Shown one piece after another: positions 1-15,700 of a stretch of DNA of 64,000 nt. Under the pieces are notes generated by a model. That model was not told where the DNA came from. It searched no databases and worked only from the letters and a program-made list of their open reading frames with translations. Both the position numbers and the translations under genes were made by a program. This DNA is from Saxidomus purpurata (Eukaryota; Mollusca; Bivalvia; Venerida; Veneridae). The DNA lies in the NCBI GenBank assembly GCA_022818135.1, contig JAFMSR010000017.1, forward strand, positions 4,519,476-4,583,475, given 5' to 3'. The stretch's first letter is position 1. Every line of letters starts with the position of its first letter.

Positions 1-740
1 CAATGCCTATAATTCATCATATAAAATAGTGCCAGTTTGACGTGAATACAAAGACTTTTACCGTAATTGGTTATTATGCTTCATATTTTCAATTCTATTT
101 CCTTACTTTAAAAGCATAACAGATTAACTCACCAGTTAACATATAAATATTTACTACAGTCTAACCTCATCAAAACAAGTACCTGTTCCTTAGCAACATT
201 GTCTCAGTAATGAAATTTCTCTTGGAGATTGACTTCATATAATATTTCAATATCTGAATATTCATTCCAATAAAACCTTGAGAAGAAAGTGGATATCAAA
301 CAATAATGACAATTTTAATTTTGAAATGGAAGCTGATGCTAAAAGTGTTACAGATTAATTGTCAAGTTGGAATAATCACCTTGATGAACAAGCTTTAATG
401 TGATGCTATACTGTATGTTGGGTGATTTTTGTGTGATGAAAATTTTGCACTTTGTGTGCAGTGCAGACAGACTTATTCACAAATTTTCTATTCACAAAAG
501 GATATTTCTATTATAGTACCGTATAGTATTGAATTTACAGTAGACTTTTGCTTTCATATTTTGAGATCAATAGAATCTTGTCAACACTGCAAAATGTTAA
601 TTATTTCCTATTATGCAATAATACCAGGCAGAATGAAATAGGTCTTTTTTGTCAAGAACATCATTAAACACAATAGGGAAATGACAGTAAGTTATTAAGA
701 AAGAACAGTAGAAAAACACTACAGCCTGCGGTATGATTAC

Positions 741-3700
741 CTTCATCTCAGAGAATGGTTTATCCAGTCCTGTTACATAAAGATACGCTCTTCTAGTTTT
801 CAACATACTGAAAAAGAAAATTTGAATGATGTCAATGAAAATCTGTCAATAAATAAATAAATGGTTTGTTTGATAAGTTAGCTCACCAAATTATGAACAC
901 AAGCATTGTAGAATTAAGAAAGTCATCACATTATCTTTTATACAAGCAGGAGTTCTTCCTAAACTCAAAACTGTAGCATTTTAACAAACTAATTTGTCTT
1001 CCATAAATTGATACATGTATAACTCCACCTTCAATTGTGTAAAAGATACAGTTAACTATTTTGTGATTTTGATTCTTGCTTATGGTTAATGGTTGCAAAT
1101 CTTTAACGGCAATGGCATTAACTTAACGATTAACAAATGCTCTAAAATGTGATAATTACATATCATTAGATTTTGGGACGGTATTTTTGTAATTTAACCA
1201 TTGTAATTCAAAAGGATGACATAGCCAATGAAAATCAACATTGAAACAGAAGTGCGTTAGAATGAAATAGCTTTCACTGTATTTGCAGCAGCTTTCTCTC
1301 ATAACTAGTAAGCTTCTGTGTACTGCTTGTATACCAACATAGCAAATGACACTAAAAAGTTGTTTTTGACACAAAGACACATATACCAATCAACACACAC
1401 TTTTGGCAGTAAAAGGCAAAACAAGAAACTGTATTTTCTGAGTGTCAACAAAGGCCGTAAGAAGCAGGATATTAAGTCAAGAGTTAACTTATTTATCTAA
1501 CTTAATTGTTTGATACCCCTGAACACTACAGCAAAGTTTTAATTAACAAACCAGATTCAATGTATTTTCCAAGTTGAAAAAAAAAGCAAAATTCTGACAA
1601 GAACCTTCACAGAGTTATGTACTCTTGTATATAAGTACTGCAAGTTTCAAAGCAATAACTGTAATGGTTTTGATAAACAAGAGCTGTCCATAAGACAAAA
1701 CAAAGCTGCCAGCACCAGTTCATCTTTAAAGTTTGGTATTAACTATTAAGTACCACAAAATATGCAACAACATGACTTTTCACAATCATTATAATATAAA
1801 CAGATGATGTATATAAATCAACAAAAATGATATCCAACATATTTTTTGCTAACTTGTTTCAACATGTATGCTAATCACCTTAAGGGGGGTCACTGCTGAA
1901 ATTCAAAATAACAAGAATTTTTATTGACCCTGTTTTTTATGGAGACTAACATTTTGCTAGTTAATTTCTGGAAAAATAATGATGGGTCAATGACTTAACT
2001 TTTTCGCAATATTAATATTTTATGATACACTATCAGATAAAGGTGCTTAATGCAGAATTAGCTAGAATTTTGGTATTATAAACGTATATGTATGTGGTGT
2101 ATGTTTCAGAATGGATATCACTTTCTAATCTTTTCTTATGTAGTATATTATACTTTAGGATGAAAAATTAGAGATAGTTGTATTTCTATCATCATCTGAA
2201 TAAATATTACCCTCCTTATTATTACCCCACCCACTTTACTAAAATTCATTTTTTCAATTTTTGATAAATGAATATTTCATGATAAAGGAGTAACAAGCTT
2301 TTTCAGATATTTTGTCTGCAGTTTGATTAAAACCTTTGTTTTAGAATGCAAAAATAAAAAATGGGGGTCAATGTGCATATAAGAAAGAAATTCAATAAAA
2401 ACTGACAAAAAATGTGTTTTTTAGATTTCGGCAAGCTTTGAGATATGACGGCATATGTCTGTAACAAAGAACTGTAAAAGAAACTAGTTATTAATGAATT
2501 TTTATATCCTAACAATTCTTCTTATAATACAGTTTGAATTATGTAAATATCTTAAATGTTTTTGAGAAATGACTATTTTTGTACCCCTACCCCCATTTTT
2601 TGCATATGACAAAATTTGTCAATTAAGTCACCAAATGTGAGGTCAAAATTTTTTTTCTCAAAAATGTTCAATTTTTTACGCTTAAATATTCCTATTGTGC
2701 CTAAGTTCACTAATATCTAATTGTTTTTTCAAGTTAACTCATCATTTTTGAAATACAACAAATGTAAATTTCCGGAAGTGCACAAATGCAAAACCTCACC
2801 AGTGACCCCCCTTAACTACATTAAACAACAATTGCAAATGTCAACAAGAGCTGTCCATAAGACAGCAAGCTCGACTATTGTGGGTGTTTGCTAATAAAAC
2901 AAAACTTTTATCAGTATAATAGCAAAACAAAATTCTGCTAACAATTAAGAATAAACTAGGAAAGTTGAATCATAAAAAAAAGTCAAAATCTATCACTATA
3001 TATTTAATATTTGGTAAAATAATTGTTTGATACAAAATGTACCCCTGAACACTATTGCTAAGTTTGATATAACTACCATAAGTGGTTACTGAGATATATG
3101 TGCATGATAGTATCTTGCATGCAAAACTTTAACCAAATTTTCAAAGTCAAACAAGGGCCATAATTTGCACTAAATTTAAACAAGAGTTATCTGACTTGAT
3201 TGTATGACACCCCTAAAGACATGAACAAAGTTTCAAGTCAATATCATAAGTGGTTACTGAGATATGTGCATGATAGTACCTAGCAGGCAAAACTTTAACC
3301 AAATTTTCAAAATCAAACAAGGGCCATAATTTGTATCAAATTTATTCAAGAGTTATCTGACTTGACTGTGTGACACCCTTTAAGACATTAACAAAGTTCA
3401 AGTCAATATCGTAAGTGGTTACTGAGATATGTACATGATAGTACCTAGCAGGCAAAACTTTAACCAAATTTTCAAAGTCAAACAAGGGCCATAATTTGTA
3501 CTATATTTAAACACGAGTTATCTGACTTGACTGTGTGACACCCCTTAAGACATTAACAAAGCTCAAGTCAATATCATAAGTGGTTACTGAGATATGTTCA
3601 TGATAGTAACTAGCAGGCAAAACTTTAACCAAATTTTCAAAGTCAAACAAGGGCCATAATTTGTACTAAATTTATACAAGAGTTATCTGTCTTGACTGTG

Positions 3701-6700
3701 TGACACCCCTAAAGACATTTACAAAGTTTCAAGTCAATATCATAAGTGGTTACTGAGATATGTGCATGATAGTACCTAGCAGGCAAAACTTTAACCAAAT
3801 TTAGTACCTAGCATGCAAAACTTCAACCAAATTTTCAAAGTCAAACAAGGGCCATAATTTGTACTAAATTTATACAAGAGTTATCTGACTTGACTGTGTG
3901 ACACCCCTAGAGACATTAACAAAGTTTCAAGTCAATATCATAAGTGGTTACTGAAATATGTGCATGATAGTACCTAGCAGGCAAAACTTTAACCAAATTT
4001 TCAAAGTCAAACAAGGGCCATAATTTGTACTAAATTTATACAAGAGTTATCTGACTTGATTGTATGACACCCCTAAAGACATGAACAAAGTTTCAAGTCA
4101 ATATCATAAGTGGTTACTGAGATATGTGCATGATAGTACTTAGCAGGCAAAACTTTAACCGAAGATGCAACGCCGACGCACAAGTGACTGTTATAGCTAT
4201 TCTCCGAATAGTCGAGCTAAAAGGTAGGGTGGTATGGAAAACTCAACCAAGGTGTGATGCCAACGCTGATGTGAGTACAATAGCTCTCCTTTTCTTTGGA
4301 AAGTCAAGGTAATAAAAGGAAATATTTCAAAAATGTTTATTCTCAGCATATCAACTAAATATTGTGACCATTTGTGCTTTGTCATCTTCATATTATTTTC
4401 AAGAAGAGATAATTTTTAATTAAACCTCAGTAGATATATGCATCTCAAACAACTGATAGTAGAAGAGAAGAGATAAAGGGAGAGTGAGAGCAAGCGGGGA
4501 ATGGAAGTAGGTCTTTTAATCAAGGGGCTGTAAGTTTCATCAACGATGGAATATATCTGGCGTATGTCCCACGGCGTTCGCCGGTATATCAAGACCCCTT
4601 TGCTAATAATGCGCCAGGTTCTACCAGGCAATTTGAAATAAATATATAATAGTACACCAGTATACGCCGGTGCGAATGAAACGTATAGCCCTTAATCCTC
4701 AGTAGATATACTGATCTCAAACAACTGATAGTAGAAGATAAAGAGATAGAGAGAGCAAGCGAGGAATGCTAGTAGGTCTTACCCTTCACCCCCTGCATCC
4801 AGAGTTATCATTAGTTTAAAATCTACAGAATTCATGTCTGGGGGCTTCCATTTTAATACATCTTTACATCTACCAGGATGATATGGCTGTAAAAGAAGTT
4901 ACAATCATAAATTATGTGTGCACAATAACTTTCCAATGTCCTATAACTGCTTGCACAGTTACCTATATTGATAGAAATTTATCTGAAACTTTTAAAATAC
5001 TAAATTTGTTTTTGACTTGTGAAAAAAGTCCTCTAAGCTTATATTTATTGTTCTAAAGATGCCATCCCTGACAGAAACAATCATTTATCAGAGATAGATA
5101 GAAAGACCTATCAATACCCATTTACAGCTGAGTGAGCATGATGGACTGAGGCAAGTGGGGTATCAGGTGTCTAGCACATGGACACACCTTGAGTGGTCTG
5201 CACTGGAATCAAACCTAGGTCTTCTGGATTACTAAGCAAATATCAGAAACATCACACTAATTATGACATCTGCAAATCTGCAACTTGAGCATACAAATGA
5301 AAGTCTACAATGTCTATAAGACCACTTACATCAGGCACAGGTTGAAATATTAAACCATCTACTTCATGGCTGACTTGACTAGCAAAATCTCCATCCAATA
5401 TCTGAAACAGAATATAATAAAAACCAATATATTCGTTATAAGCAGTTACCTTGACCAACTTGCCACATAGACTAGAACATGTGATCACTCAACTGTCTGA
5501 CAAAGTATTTACTATGCAGGTAATAAGACTAGAGCATGGAGTGTATGTCACTGACATTAAACCCATTAACCCTTAACACCGGAAATCTTTATAATGGACT
5601 TTTCAATCTTTACAGGCAGTACCATTAACTACCATTAGAAATCAATAGGGGTCATCTGCTGGTCATGACCAACCTCCACTACAAGTTTCAAGATGCTAAG
5701 CCTATGCATTCCCTAGTTATCGTCCGGAAACGGTTTTACTATTCCCAGTCACTGTGACCTTGACCTTTGACCTACTGACTTCAAAATCAATAGGGGTCAT
5801 CTGCTGGTCATGACCAACCTCCACACCAAGTTTCAAGATGCTAGGCCCACACGTTCGCGAGTTATCGTCTGGAAACCGTTTTACTATTTCCGGTCACTGT
5901 GACCTTGACCTTTGACCAACTGACCTCAAAATCTATAGGGGTCATCTACTAGTGATGACCAACCTGCACACCAAGTTTAAGGATTGTAGGCCAAAGTGTT
6001 CTTAATTTATCGTCCGTAAACCGCTCTGTACCCACCGACCAATTCCGGGTCACTGTGATCTTGACCTCTGACTTACTGACCTCAAAATCAATTGGGTCAT
6101 CTACTGGTGATGACCAACTTGCACACCAAGTTTTAGGATTGTAGGCCAAAGCGTTCTTAAATTATTGTCAGGAAACCATTCTCTACCGACCTACTGACCG
6201 ACCGACATGTGCAAAGCAATATACCCCCACTTCTTTGAAAGGGGGCATAAAAATCGGATAAAATTAGAAGACCTATTAGAAATCTAAAATTTCATAAATA
6301 TATGCAAATTAGACATACTATTAGACATGTCTCTTTTTAAAAACTTAATTTTGAACCCCATTTAATCTTTTTTTCATAATTGTTTTTTGTCTGAAATTGG
6401 TAACATATAGAGGATAATAATTGTTGGTTTCTGTGTAATATCACGTTATAATTTCATCGAGTGGGCACCAAAAGTTATATTTTCACGAGTGGCGCAGCCA
6501 TGAGTGAAAATAATTACTTTTTGGGTTCATGAGTGAAATTATTGTGAAGTTACATCAATACCAACAAGTTTTTTTTTTATTTTATGTCTCAAACTCTACT
6601 TTTGTTCAGTTTGTTTCAATAAATGTCAAAAATCGCGGGAAACATCACCAGAAAGCATAGCAAACATGACATCATTGTCATATGAATTCCGGCATTCATT

Positions 6701-9700
6701 ACACTTGGCATACATTATGACTTTAATTCGGGTAAAAAGTTTGATAATTTTCACGGAGTGGACAGTGAGTTTATTGGGATTTAATCCACCGTTATATTTC
6801 ATAAACCACCGAAAAACATAAAATAATAATTAAGATTCATGTAGGCTACCATATTTTAACATATATTTGAAGCTGCTGTTTTTAACTTAGCAGAAATACC
6901 TGAATGAATATTTAATTACAGCACTATGACGTCACAAATTCAAAATGGCTGCCTCCGTGATTCTCCATTTCTACAATTTTCAATCATCAATACGTCCACA
7001 TTTAATACTCCAATTTAAGAAATTCTTTCAACGGTCTGTTCCTCATAACAAGTTCTTTAATTTTTAGTCAAATTATTTTCTGACTTGCCTTACCCTTTAA
7101 TGTCTTTGAACGGTAATATTACTTCAAAGCATGCTGTTTATGATATAACAATAGTGGCTACTTAGGACGTAACTTCTAGGTATCTTTTAACACATGTTTA
7201 ACATCGCATTAGAAAGATAATGATTCACTATAATTTGTATACTTACTTTCCTAGCTGTTACGATATCCCAGAATGGTTTCATTCTCACACTGAAAGGCTC
7301 CTTGGTTTTATCCAGATTACCCTGTGTTACCTTTGTATTTCTTGGAGCAATTATCTCTTTATCTATGCACATTATTCTAGTGTTGAAATGAGTTTTTCCA
7401 ACTTCTTGACCCTACAAAAACACAACCAAATATAAATACATGTAGACATTATTATTAATCAAAACTATATTGTTTGCTTGTTTTATATACCAACAAACCT
7501 CTGAACAAACATCACTGGCGGGTGACAGTTTTCAGTATAACCATCTGTAGAACATACCAGCTTGTAGAAATTCAGTTAATGATTAAACGACAGGACTTGT
7601 GGCGAAAACATATTGTTTGATAGGGGTGTACATTAAATTCAATCTGGTAACAATAGCAAAGTGCATTTTTAAAACTGTTGTTTGCAAGGTATTACTATAT
7701 TTTGTTCTATTCAATCCTCACCAGATTTAAGCGCTACTGGTGATTAACTGAGAACTAGATGGGTGTTCAGTAGAACACTTGTGTCGCCCTCTTACACTTT
7801 GTGAGAATAACAAAATTTGGTGTTATGTCGTAAGCAATACAATTTAAAAGTTAATGAAGAAATCTTAAGAAATGGCAATGTTATAGACAACGCTAAGTTT
7901 TCGTGACAAAATCTAAATACAAATGGGGCATAACTCTGTCAAATATGACCTTGACCTACAAAATTTGGCGGCATCAAGACCCTTTTGTCATAAGCAATAC
8001 AATTTCAAAGTTTGATTAAGAAATCTTAAGAAATGGCAATGTTATAGCCAACGTTAAGTTTTTGTGACGGACCGACAGACTGATGGACCGACGGAAAGCG
8101 ATCCCTATGTATCGCCTTTTCTCCGTTAGGGCGACACAAAAAGAGAATATTATTTTAAGGAGTCTACATGTATATCATCCCTCTTCATTGAAATCTGTGT
8201 GTGAAGGCAGTCAATGTAAATTGCTTGATTAGCAATGGAAGCCAAGACATACTGGTATCACAATAAAGAGGTATTCACAGGAGAGATCCTGAAACATATA
8301 CAGTATGCTACAGTATATTTCATGATGACAAATCTTAGATACCATCTTACCTCAAACCTGACGATATCATACACAAGGAATCTCGGCACAGATTTCCCCT
8401 TGACTGTATCAAGAATCATTTCACCATCTAGTAATGTGTCCGTTATATGGGCATTCAGATCTTTTCTTCGAGGAAACTAAAATAGAGTGAAAAGGAAAAA
8501 TTGTACTGTAAGCAAGGGGATGTTAGGGGTGTTACATCAGCAAAATTGTGAAAGAAGTTTGCATCCTTAGTGTTCTACGGATCATGTTGAATGATATCAC
8601 TGGTACATTCCATGACTGTAACTCAAATACTTTGGAGGAAAAATCAACATAAATTTCCCAGTTGATAATAATGCCAAAACATTTGTCTTACCTGATGACA
8701 CATTTAAAAGCAAACTGATGTTCTATATGACATTAGTTTCAATACCTTTGAATAGTGAATAATACAAGCTGAAATTCACATTATTTTGCTAAATCAAGGG
8801 ACATAACTCTGTTCTACTTGATACAATCACAAAACAAAACTGATCAGTATTTCTGTAGAGTCTAGACAATAGCTCAGATACTTTTGTGAAGTCAAAGATG
8901 ACACAAAATTCAGACAGACACAAGGACAACATATAACAGAATAACTCCATGAGACCAATGATGGTGGCAAAAAAACTCACCTGTAGATGAGGCACATAGA
9001 ATACTGTATTATCTCTGTCCAACATATATACATGGTCTTTGCCGTCTATCAACATCAGATACCTGTGAAACAATGCATACATAGGTCATATGTAATATCA
9101 CAGATAAATCAGACTACTCCAGGTACAAATCCCATGCAGTTAGATTCCCATCACTAGATGATTCTGTTATGCTGACCAATATAGAGTAGTTTAAGTGGAA
9201 GAAATGGGTATACAATGTATCTACAGTGTGTCAAATTTTGAGAATTCTGCTGAATGATGATCTGCTAAGACTTTTCTCTGACTGTTATTAATATAAAACA
9301 CTCATTAAAATGTAGAAACACGAGCTGACGCTATGTAGTGACATATGACCCTCCCCCATACTGGACAGCTTTAGTTGAAAATTGCAACACTTATTTCAAT
9401 GCATTTAACACAAGTATGATTTCCTTTTGTCCTCTAATGTAATTTCAAACATGGTTGTAGTATTTTAAAATAACTAAAACTAAAGTAAAGGCTCCTTTGC
9501 ACTGTCCTTTCTGTCCTTAAAAATATGGGAAGTATCAATTAATTGTTAATAAGTTCTGTCCAAAGTTGCAAATTCTCAATTAAGTCTGTTTTTAAACCAC
9601 AAAATGTCCACCATGCAAAAATTTACTGACTCGCAGTAATTTAACTTAATACTGCAATTTCTTAAAGTTATAAAAACTTGTTCCTGTAAATTGAACTGGC

Positions 9701-12700
9701 TTTGTTGTATCTGATGGTGCAGGTTTCAACTTAATTAAGTTCAATACCCACAGTAAGGACAACATTCTATCAGCATCTATGAGTACAACAATCAACATCA
9801 TGGTTACCACCGTTGAGAAATCAGAATAACTTGAAAGAGTACTGTACGTTCATTCACTGTGTTGGAACAAGTACAATACACTAACCTGGTTCCATCAGCT
9901 TTCCAGCTGCATTTATATGGTTTCTGACGTAAGAAGTCAAGGTTTGAAATATCCATGGAGACAGGCTGAGATCCTGGAAACCCTGACCTGTATTAGAAAG
10001 GAAAGCTGTCAACAAAATTCAAACAGTTTTATTATTTTGATATAATATTAAGCAATTCTATCAAGTAGCTCTTATTTTACCAAGAAAAATGTCTTACCGG
10101 AAGAAATGACCTTTATTTGTACCAGAAACATTCCTCACTTTGCTTTTTAAACTGATAGAAATATAGTGCAGTGCTTGTTTTAATGATATTGCAAAAAATA
10201 AGAAAGGCTTTCTGGAAACTTTTTTCATGAAGAAATGACTTTAATACAAAAGAAAGACATTTTGTTAACATTGTTTTAGAGTGAATTTGTACTATCATTA
10301 TCCCATCAGTAAGCTTATTTTGCTATATCAGTAAAATCAATGTGATCCTTGGACTTTTATGTATGAGGGGGCCATATTTCCAGTTCTTACCCTTTCCATG
10401 TACACATTTCCTGAACCTTGCGCTGCACTGTTCCCAGTCTAGGTTGATCTGTTACTTGCTTTACACTTGTAACACCTTCAGCAAACTTTGCATTCTAAAA
10501 TTGTAAACCAAAAGTATGCCACAAATAACTACATAATCAACTAGACCTATCACTAAATGTGATTAATACCCCTGAAAGACTGCTTTATAAACTGAGGAAG
10601 TTCGCAGTAACAGAATACCTTGCAAAACAAACTAAAATTGAGATATTGTCCTTGGCAATAACTCAGTAATTTGTCAAGACAGAGTTATGGTTCTTGTACA
10701 CTGCACTTCCTCTCATTGTGCTGGACAATTGTATGAAATTGTATTGAATTCCAACCAGTAGTTTTTAAGTTATGCTCTGGACCAGGAAAATGCAACAAAC
10801 CAACTGACCGACCGACCAACCAACCACCGGGTGACTCCTATATACCCCCCTAAACTTCGATTCGGGGGTATAGTCAATGCAAATTTTCATACACCTTTCT
10901 GTTAAAAACATTTTCTCATAAATTCTTTACACTGTATTTATAACAGATACTAGCCTATCTTAAACTGTTACAATCTTTGAAATGACCAAACAATAAATAC
11001 ACGCAACAGTAGAACACCCGACTAACAATAGTATAATGTAAATTATGTTTTAGATGCATTTGTTATTACAATGTACATTCTAAGTAATAATGATGCACTT
11101 TTCTAAATTTCTTTGAAAATTCAGTAACATTGATACATTTGAGCACCTGAGTTGAAAGTTATAGAAAGGAGTCAGAAGTACATGCAATATCAACATTATT
11201 ACCTTTTTCACAACTTCTTTCCTAAAGCGTTTCCGACTACCATTCTGGTCAGACCCGTCCTCAGCTATCACATTCCCATCATCATCTATACCATCCTCTG
11301 ACTCTATAAACAATGTAAAGATAAAATTTTAATATAACAGATACAAAGAAGTTTCTATTTTAACGCACTCCTGTCATAGCTACGGTTCTAATTGGTTATA
11401 TCATTTAAATTTGCACCTCTTAAATAATGTATGAACCAACAGAAAAATTAAAACAATTTAAAAATTATCCCGTTTTAGAATATGTGTTCATTAAAATAGC
11501 GTTAAACCATTAAGTGACTTTGATATTTGAGACAAGGTATACGCTTTTTATTGGACAGGTCGCAACAACACTTAATTAAAAGAGAAGCTGGAATTTATTT
11601 CCATTTCATGAATTCTTTTTGTTTTAAATGTACCAGTACACAATGTAGTTCAATCAAATCAATATTAACTTAATAAAGATCAATCACGATTCCAGTTCTT
11701 TGAAACACCAATGTTCATATCTCGAGAACTTTTGACTTTGACGTAGGATGTCTCTAATCTTACCATTGCACCAATCTGGTAAAGTCGGTGCACCCGGGGT
11801 ATCCTCAATGTCACCATAACGCTGAAATAACTCTTGTAAATAATCTTGTTTGTAAATACCAGGAGGTCGTGTCTGAAAAGAGAAGATGCAAGTGCTGTTT
11901 TCAGGTACATCCTCCAACTGATATTGTCAAAATTTGATTTTTCAGTCAATGCCTTAAGTAGCTTATCTGAGACAGAGATAATATCTTACTCAAAAGTCAT
12001 TTTTAAGAAATTCTTAGAGCCAAACTCTAAGAAGTAATTGGGACAGACATACAGGTAAAAAAATGTATCTTAATTTAAAAAAAAATCTCTTACATTTAGC
12101 ACTAATACATTCCTTTAAAGTTAAGTTGGAGATGCTATGGTTTATATGTAGGTGTTTAAAAACATGACTTCACCTGTGATTTTTTCCATTTATGACTCTC
12201 AGGAAACAACTCACCTGTGCATATACTGACACTGCTGCCTCAACACTGTAAAAGAAATCATTGCAAGATTTCATGTCACAGTCATGATACTGTTGAATCT
12301 CATAATACACTTACAAATGCACCTCGGTAAAGCAGCCAGCTCAGGGGTAGAACAAAAGTTCCTGATAAAAGCCCCGAGAATTTCGTAAAAATCTAGTTGC
12401 TACTCTTTGAACTAAAGTGTTTTGGGCAAATTACAGCAATTTTGTTTTATACTGTTCAGAATTTTATCACTTTGTTCCCACCTTACTTTGGAGTACTAAT
12501 TACTTGTTACATGATGTGGATAAACAGATATTGTATCCTGAGAAATATTTTCCATAGATTGCATTTGACTATTTATTTTTGAAAATGTATTTATGCCAAT
12601 TAAAACTTATTTTTAAGTTCTTGCAAAGGCAAGTATTTGCAAAATCTTGCATGGCCTGTGACATATACACATGACATGTATGTGCAACACAAGATACATT

Positions 12701-15700
12701 GTACTTAGAAACAGTTTTCCAAATGTTTAGCTAAGAAACTAATCATGCAAATGTATTTGAAATTATTTCTTAAAACCTACTGCTAAAAGATCTTATATGG
12801 TAAAATATGGAGAACCATAAAATAACAAGCAAACATTTACCTCCAATCCAGCTGCTCAATTATATATGAAATAATGAGGAATCCAGTCCTGTTGAAGCCA
12901 TGGGTACAATGGACACCTGGAACAGGGTAAAGCAACAAAATAATGAACTGACAATGTGACAAAGAATTCCGTACCAGTCGACATACCAAATCAAACTGAA
13001 AACGCAAAATAATTTCAATTTAATTTAGGCAAAATTTCAGTTTTTTGCTCTAAATATTCATTAATCCTGTCAGAAAGGGGTGACAGATTTTGTGGCAGAG
13101 GGATACCCAAGTCTACAGTGTTCAAAAATGGTCTTGAAAACCTCAGTCTATGAGAAAACTTTCTTGAAGCATTGCAGTCAACAACTTCAACTTCTGTGTG
13201 AAAACACAAGTCAAAGGTAAAGACCGATTCCTCAGAATAACAGATAGTTAGGATGTTTGAGTCAAATTCAGCTTAAGTTTGGTCTGATTTCTTAGTGCCT
13301 TAGAAGGAGGAGTTTCAACCAGTTATGATTCAAATAAGCTGCTTTAGAGTAACCTAGAGCCAGTATTTCTATTCACAGCAGTAGTCCATTACAACAGTTT
13401 TTCTCCTATCCTGTGACCCAATTTCTTACTGTCTTTGATAAATGGCATTTTTTGGCAAAATTTTACCCATTTACTTTACATTAATTGCAGACACAAATCG
13501 TTTGTAACATATATTTATTGCACTCAATGACTGCCTTCTTAAGTTCTGACCAGCACTCAAACCAGAAGGTGTGGACAAAGTAGGCTCCATGAATGTCTGT
13601 GTTAGTAGCTTAGTGCTCCACACCACATTCCATCCCTGCACTGTTAAATTTCAGAGAAGAAAGCTGTAATGCCTCAGTATGAATGTTCCCAATATGAGTG
13701 TTAAGACAGAAGAAGGTCATAAAAGAGTGGAAGCGAAGCATACCTATAACTTCAAGTGGTTTTTGATTGATAAATCTGGCACACAACTGTATAAAGGCCT
13801 CTGTTTGTTCCTTGGAAGGTGTCTCCCCATGTCTGAAATATAGTTCAACATGCGTTAGTGATTATATCAAGTAAAGCAGCCATCTGTCATAACCAGCTAA
13901 TACTGATGTATCACAGTCAATTTTATACTAAATTTGTAGTGCTATATCTAGACAATAAAATGGGCAGGGTGCCCTCAAAAAGCGGGGCAGGCAGGAAGCA
14001 TTAAGTTTAGGACGCAGCACTTTTTGCGTGTTCTGGGACTTAAAAGCTCAAAACCATAAATTTAAATCTCTTATAGAATTGAAATTTTACTATAGATAAA
14101 TGATGCAAAAGCTTTGTTCAAGGGGTCTTATTCTAAAAATGCTGAGACTGAAATGGTTCCTCCATGATTTCAAAAGATTTCTATCTCTTCTGCTCTATTG
14201 GGTACATGTACAACAAAAGGGCAGCAGATAGGCCTTTAAGAGCAGCAGGGGGAGGCAAAAAAGGGCAGGGTGCAGCACAATGATAAAAATAAGGGGGGGA
14301 AAGGTGTCAAAAGAAAGGGAAAAAAACAAGGGGAAGAAGAGCTCTAGATAAAACACTAAATATGTGGAACTTATGTTATTTCTGTATATATACCTCAAAT
14401 GAAAAAAAAGGTGAAAAAAATGCAAAAAAAAAGAAAAAAATCAGGGAGGGGGGGGGGGGGGAAAAAAATTTTATAGGAAAAAAGGAAAAAAATCAACAAA
14501 GGGCATAAATGGCTGGTTAAGACAGATTTTACTGTATTACATTTAAAGTTTATATGAATACATTATATCTATCGACTGTTCACATCTGTTACTACTGATA
14601 ACGCATTTTGCAGCTGTCTATTCTTCCCAGGATGTTTCTTTAATTACTGTCTGACACATATTAGTACCTTATAATTTTAAACAAGCTAATTTCAAGCAAA
14701 CTGAACTGATAACGTTACTGAATTGTTTATTATTCTTATATATGGTAAGTAACTGACTTGTTCCATACATGAAACTGCTGACCAATAGCAAACTACATGC
14801 AGATTTGTCAATTCATAGGTCACCTTAACTGAGGTCACTTCCCAGATATTGTGAACAAGGTTCTATAAGAAAATCTGGTAAATTTAACTCTTACCCTGCT
14901 AGTGGCAGGTGATTCTACCACTGTGACCTTCACCTGCATGCAGTCTGATCATGATCTGCACTGTTCCCTTTTCAGTCAGTGTGTTTCCAGGGCGCACCCC
15001 TGTCAACCACACAATCCAAATTGAAAGATGGGCAAATTTGTTTTAGAAAAGCAGGCCTGGGTGAAGTTTAAAGCTGCTGATAAGATGTGAAGTCAGTTTT
15101 AAAGTACCTTACCCTCTACACTGCATTTTAACGTATCTGACCCCCTTGTCTTCCACATCCTTACTGTTGTAAAATCTTGTTGTATTTGTCAGATCAACAA
15201 CCAAACCTAGCTTCTTCTGTAAAATATATCACATTTATTAATAGCTAAATTATACAAGTTTTGACTATATAAAGATACATGCACATAGTACATGTATTAA
15301 CTAACACATGTGTTGGTTTAAGCATGTTGTCTTGTTCTAGATTTGTTTGAAATGCTAACAGTGTTCTCTAAATACATGAATGATGCATCAGGTCAACTTT
15401 AAATCTTAAGTGCCATAATTTTCCTATATCATTTCCATAATATTCTTCTAACTCTTCCCTAGAAATATTGTCAGCCTGAACATTGAAGTTTTGAGTGTAG
15501 TTTTATCTAGGCATTTGTATATCCACACCTCATTTAAACTGTTCTAAGATTTACTTTTCTATTACAGTAAAGTTCTGCTATTAAGACCATTCTCTGTATT
15601 AAGGTTAAACATTTTGGAACTAAATGGCCAATTTTATAGTAATAAAAAGGTCTCGATAAAGGACAATTTTGGTGTTAAAACCACTTTATGTTGGTCAGAA

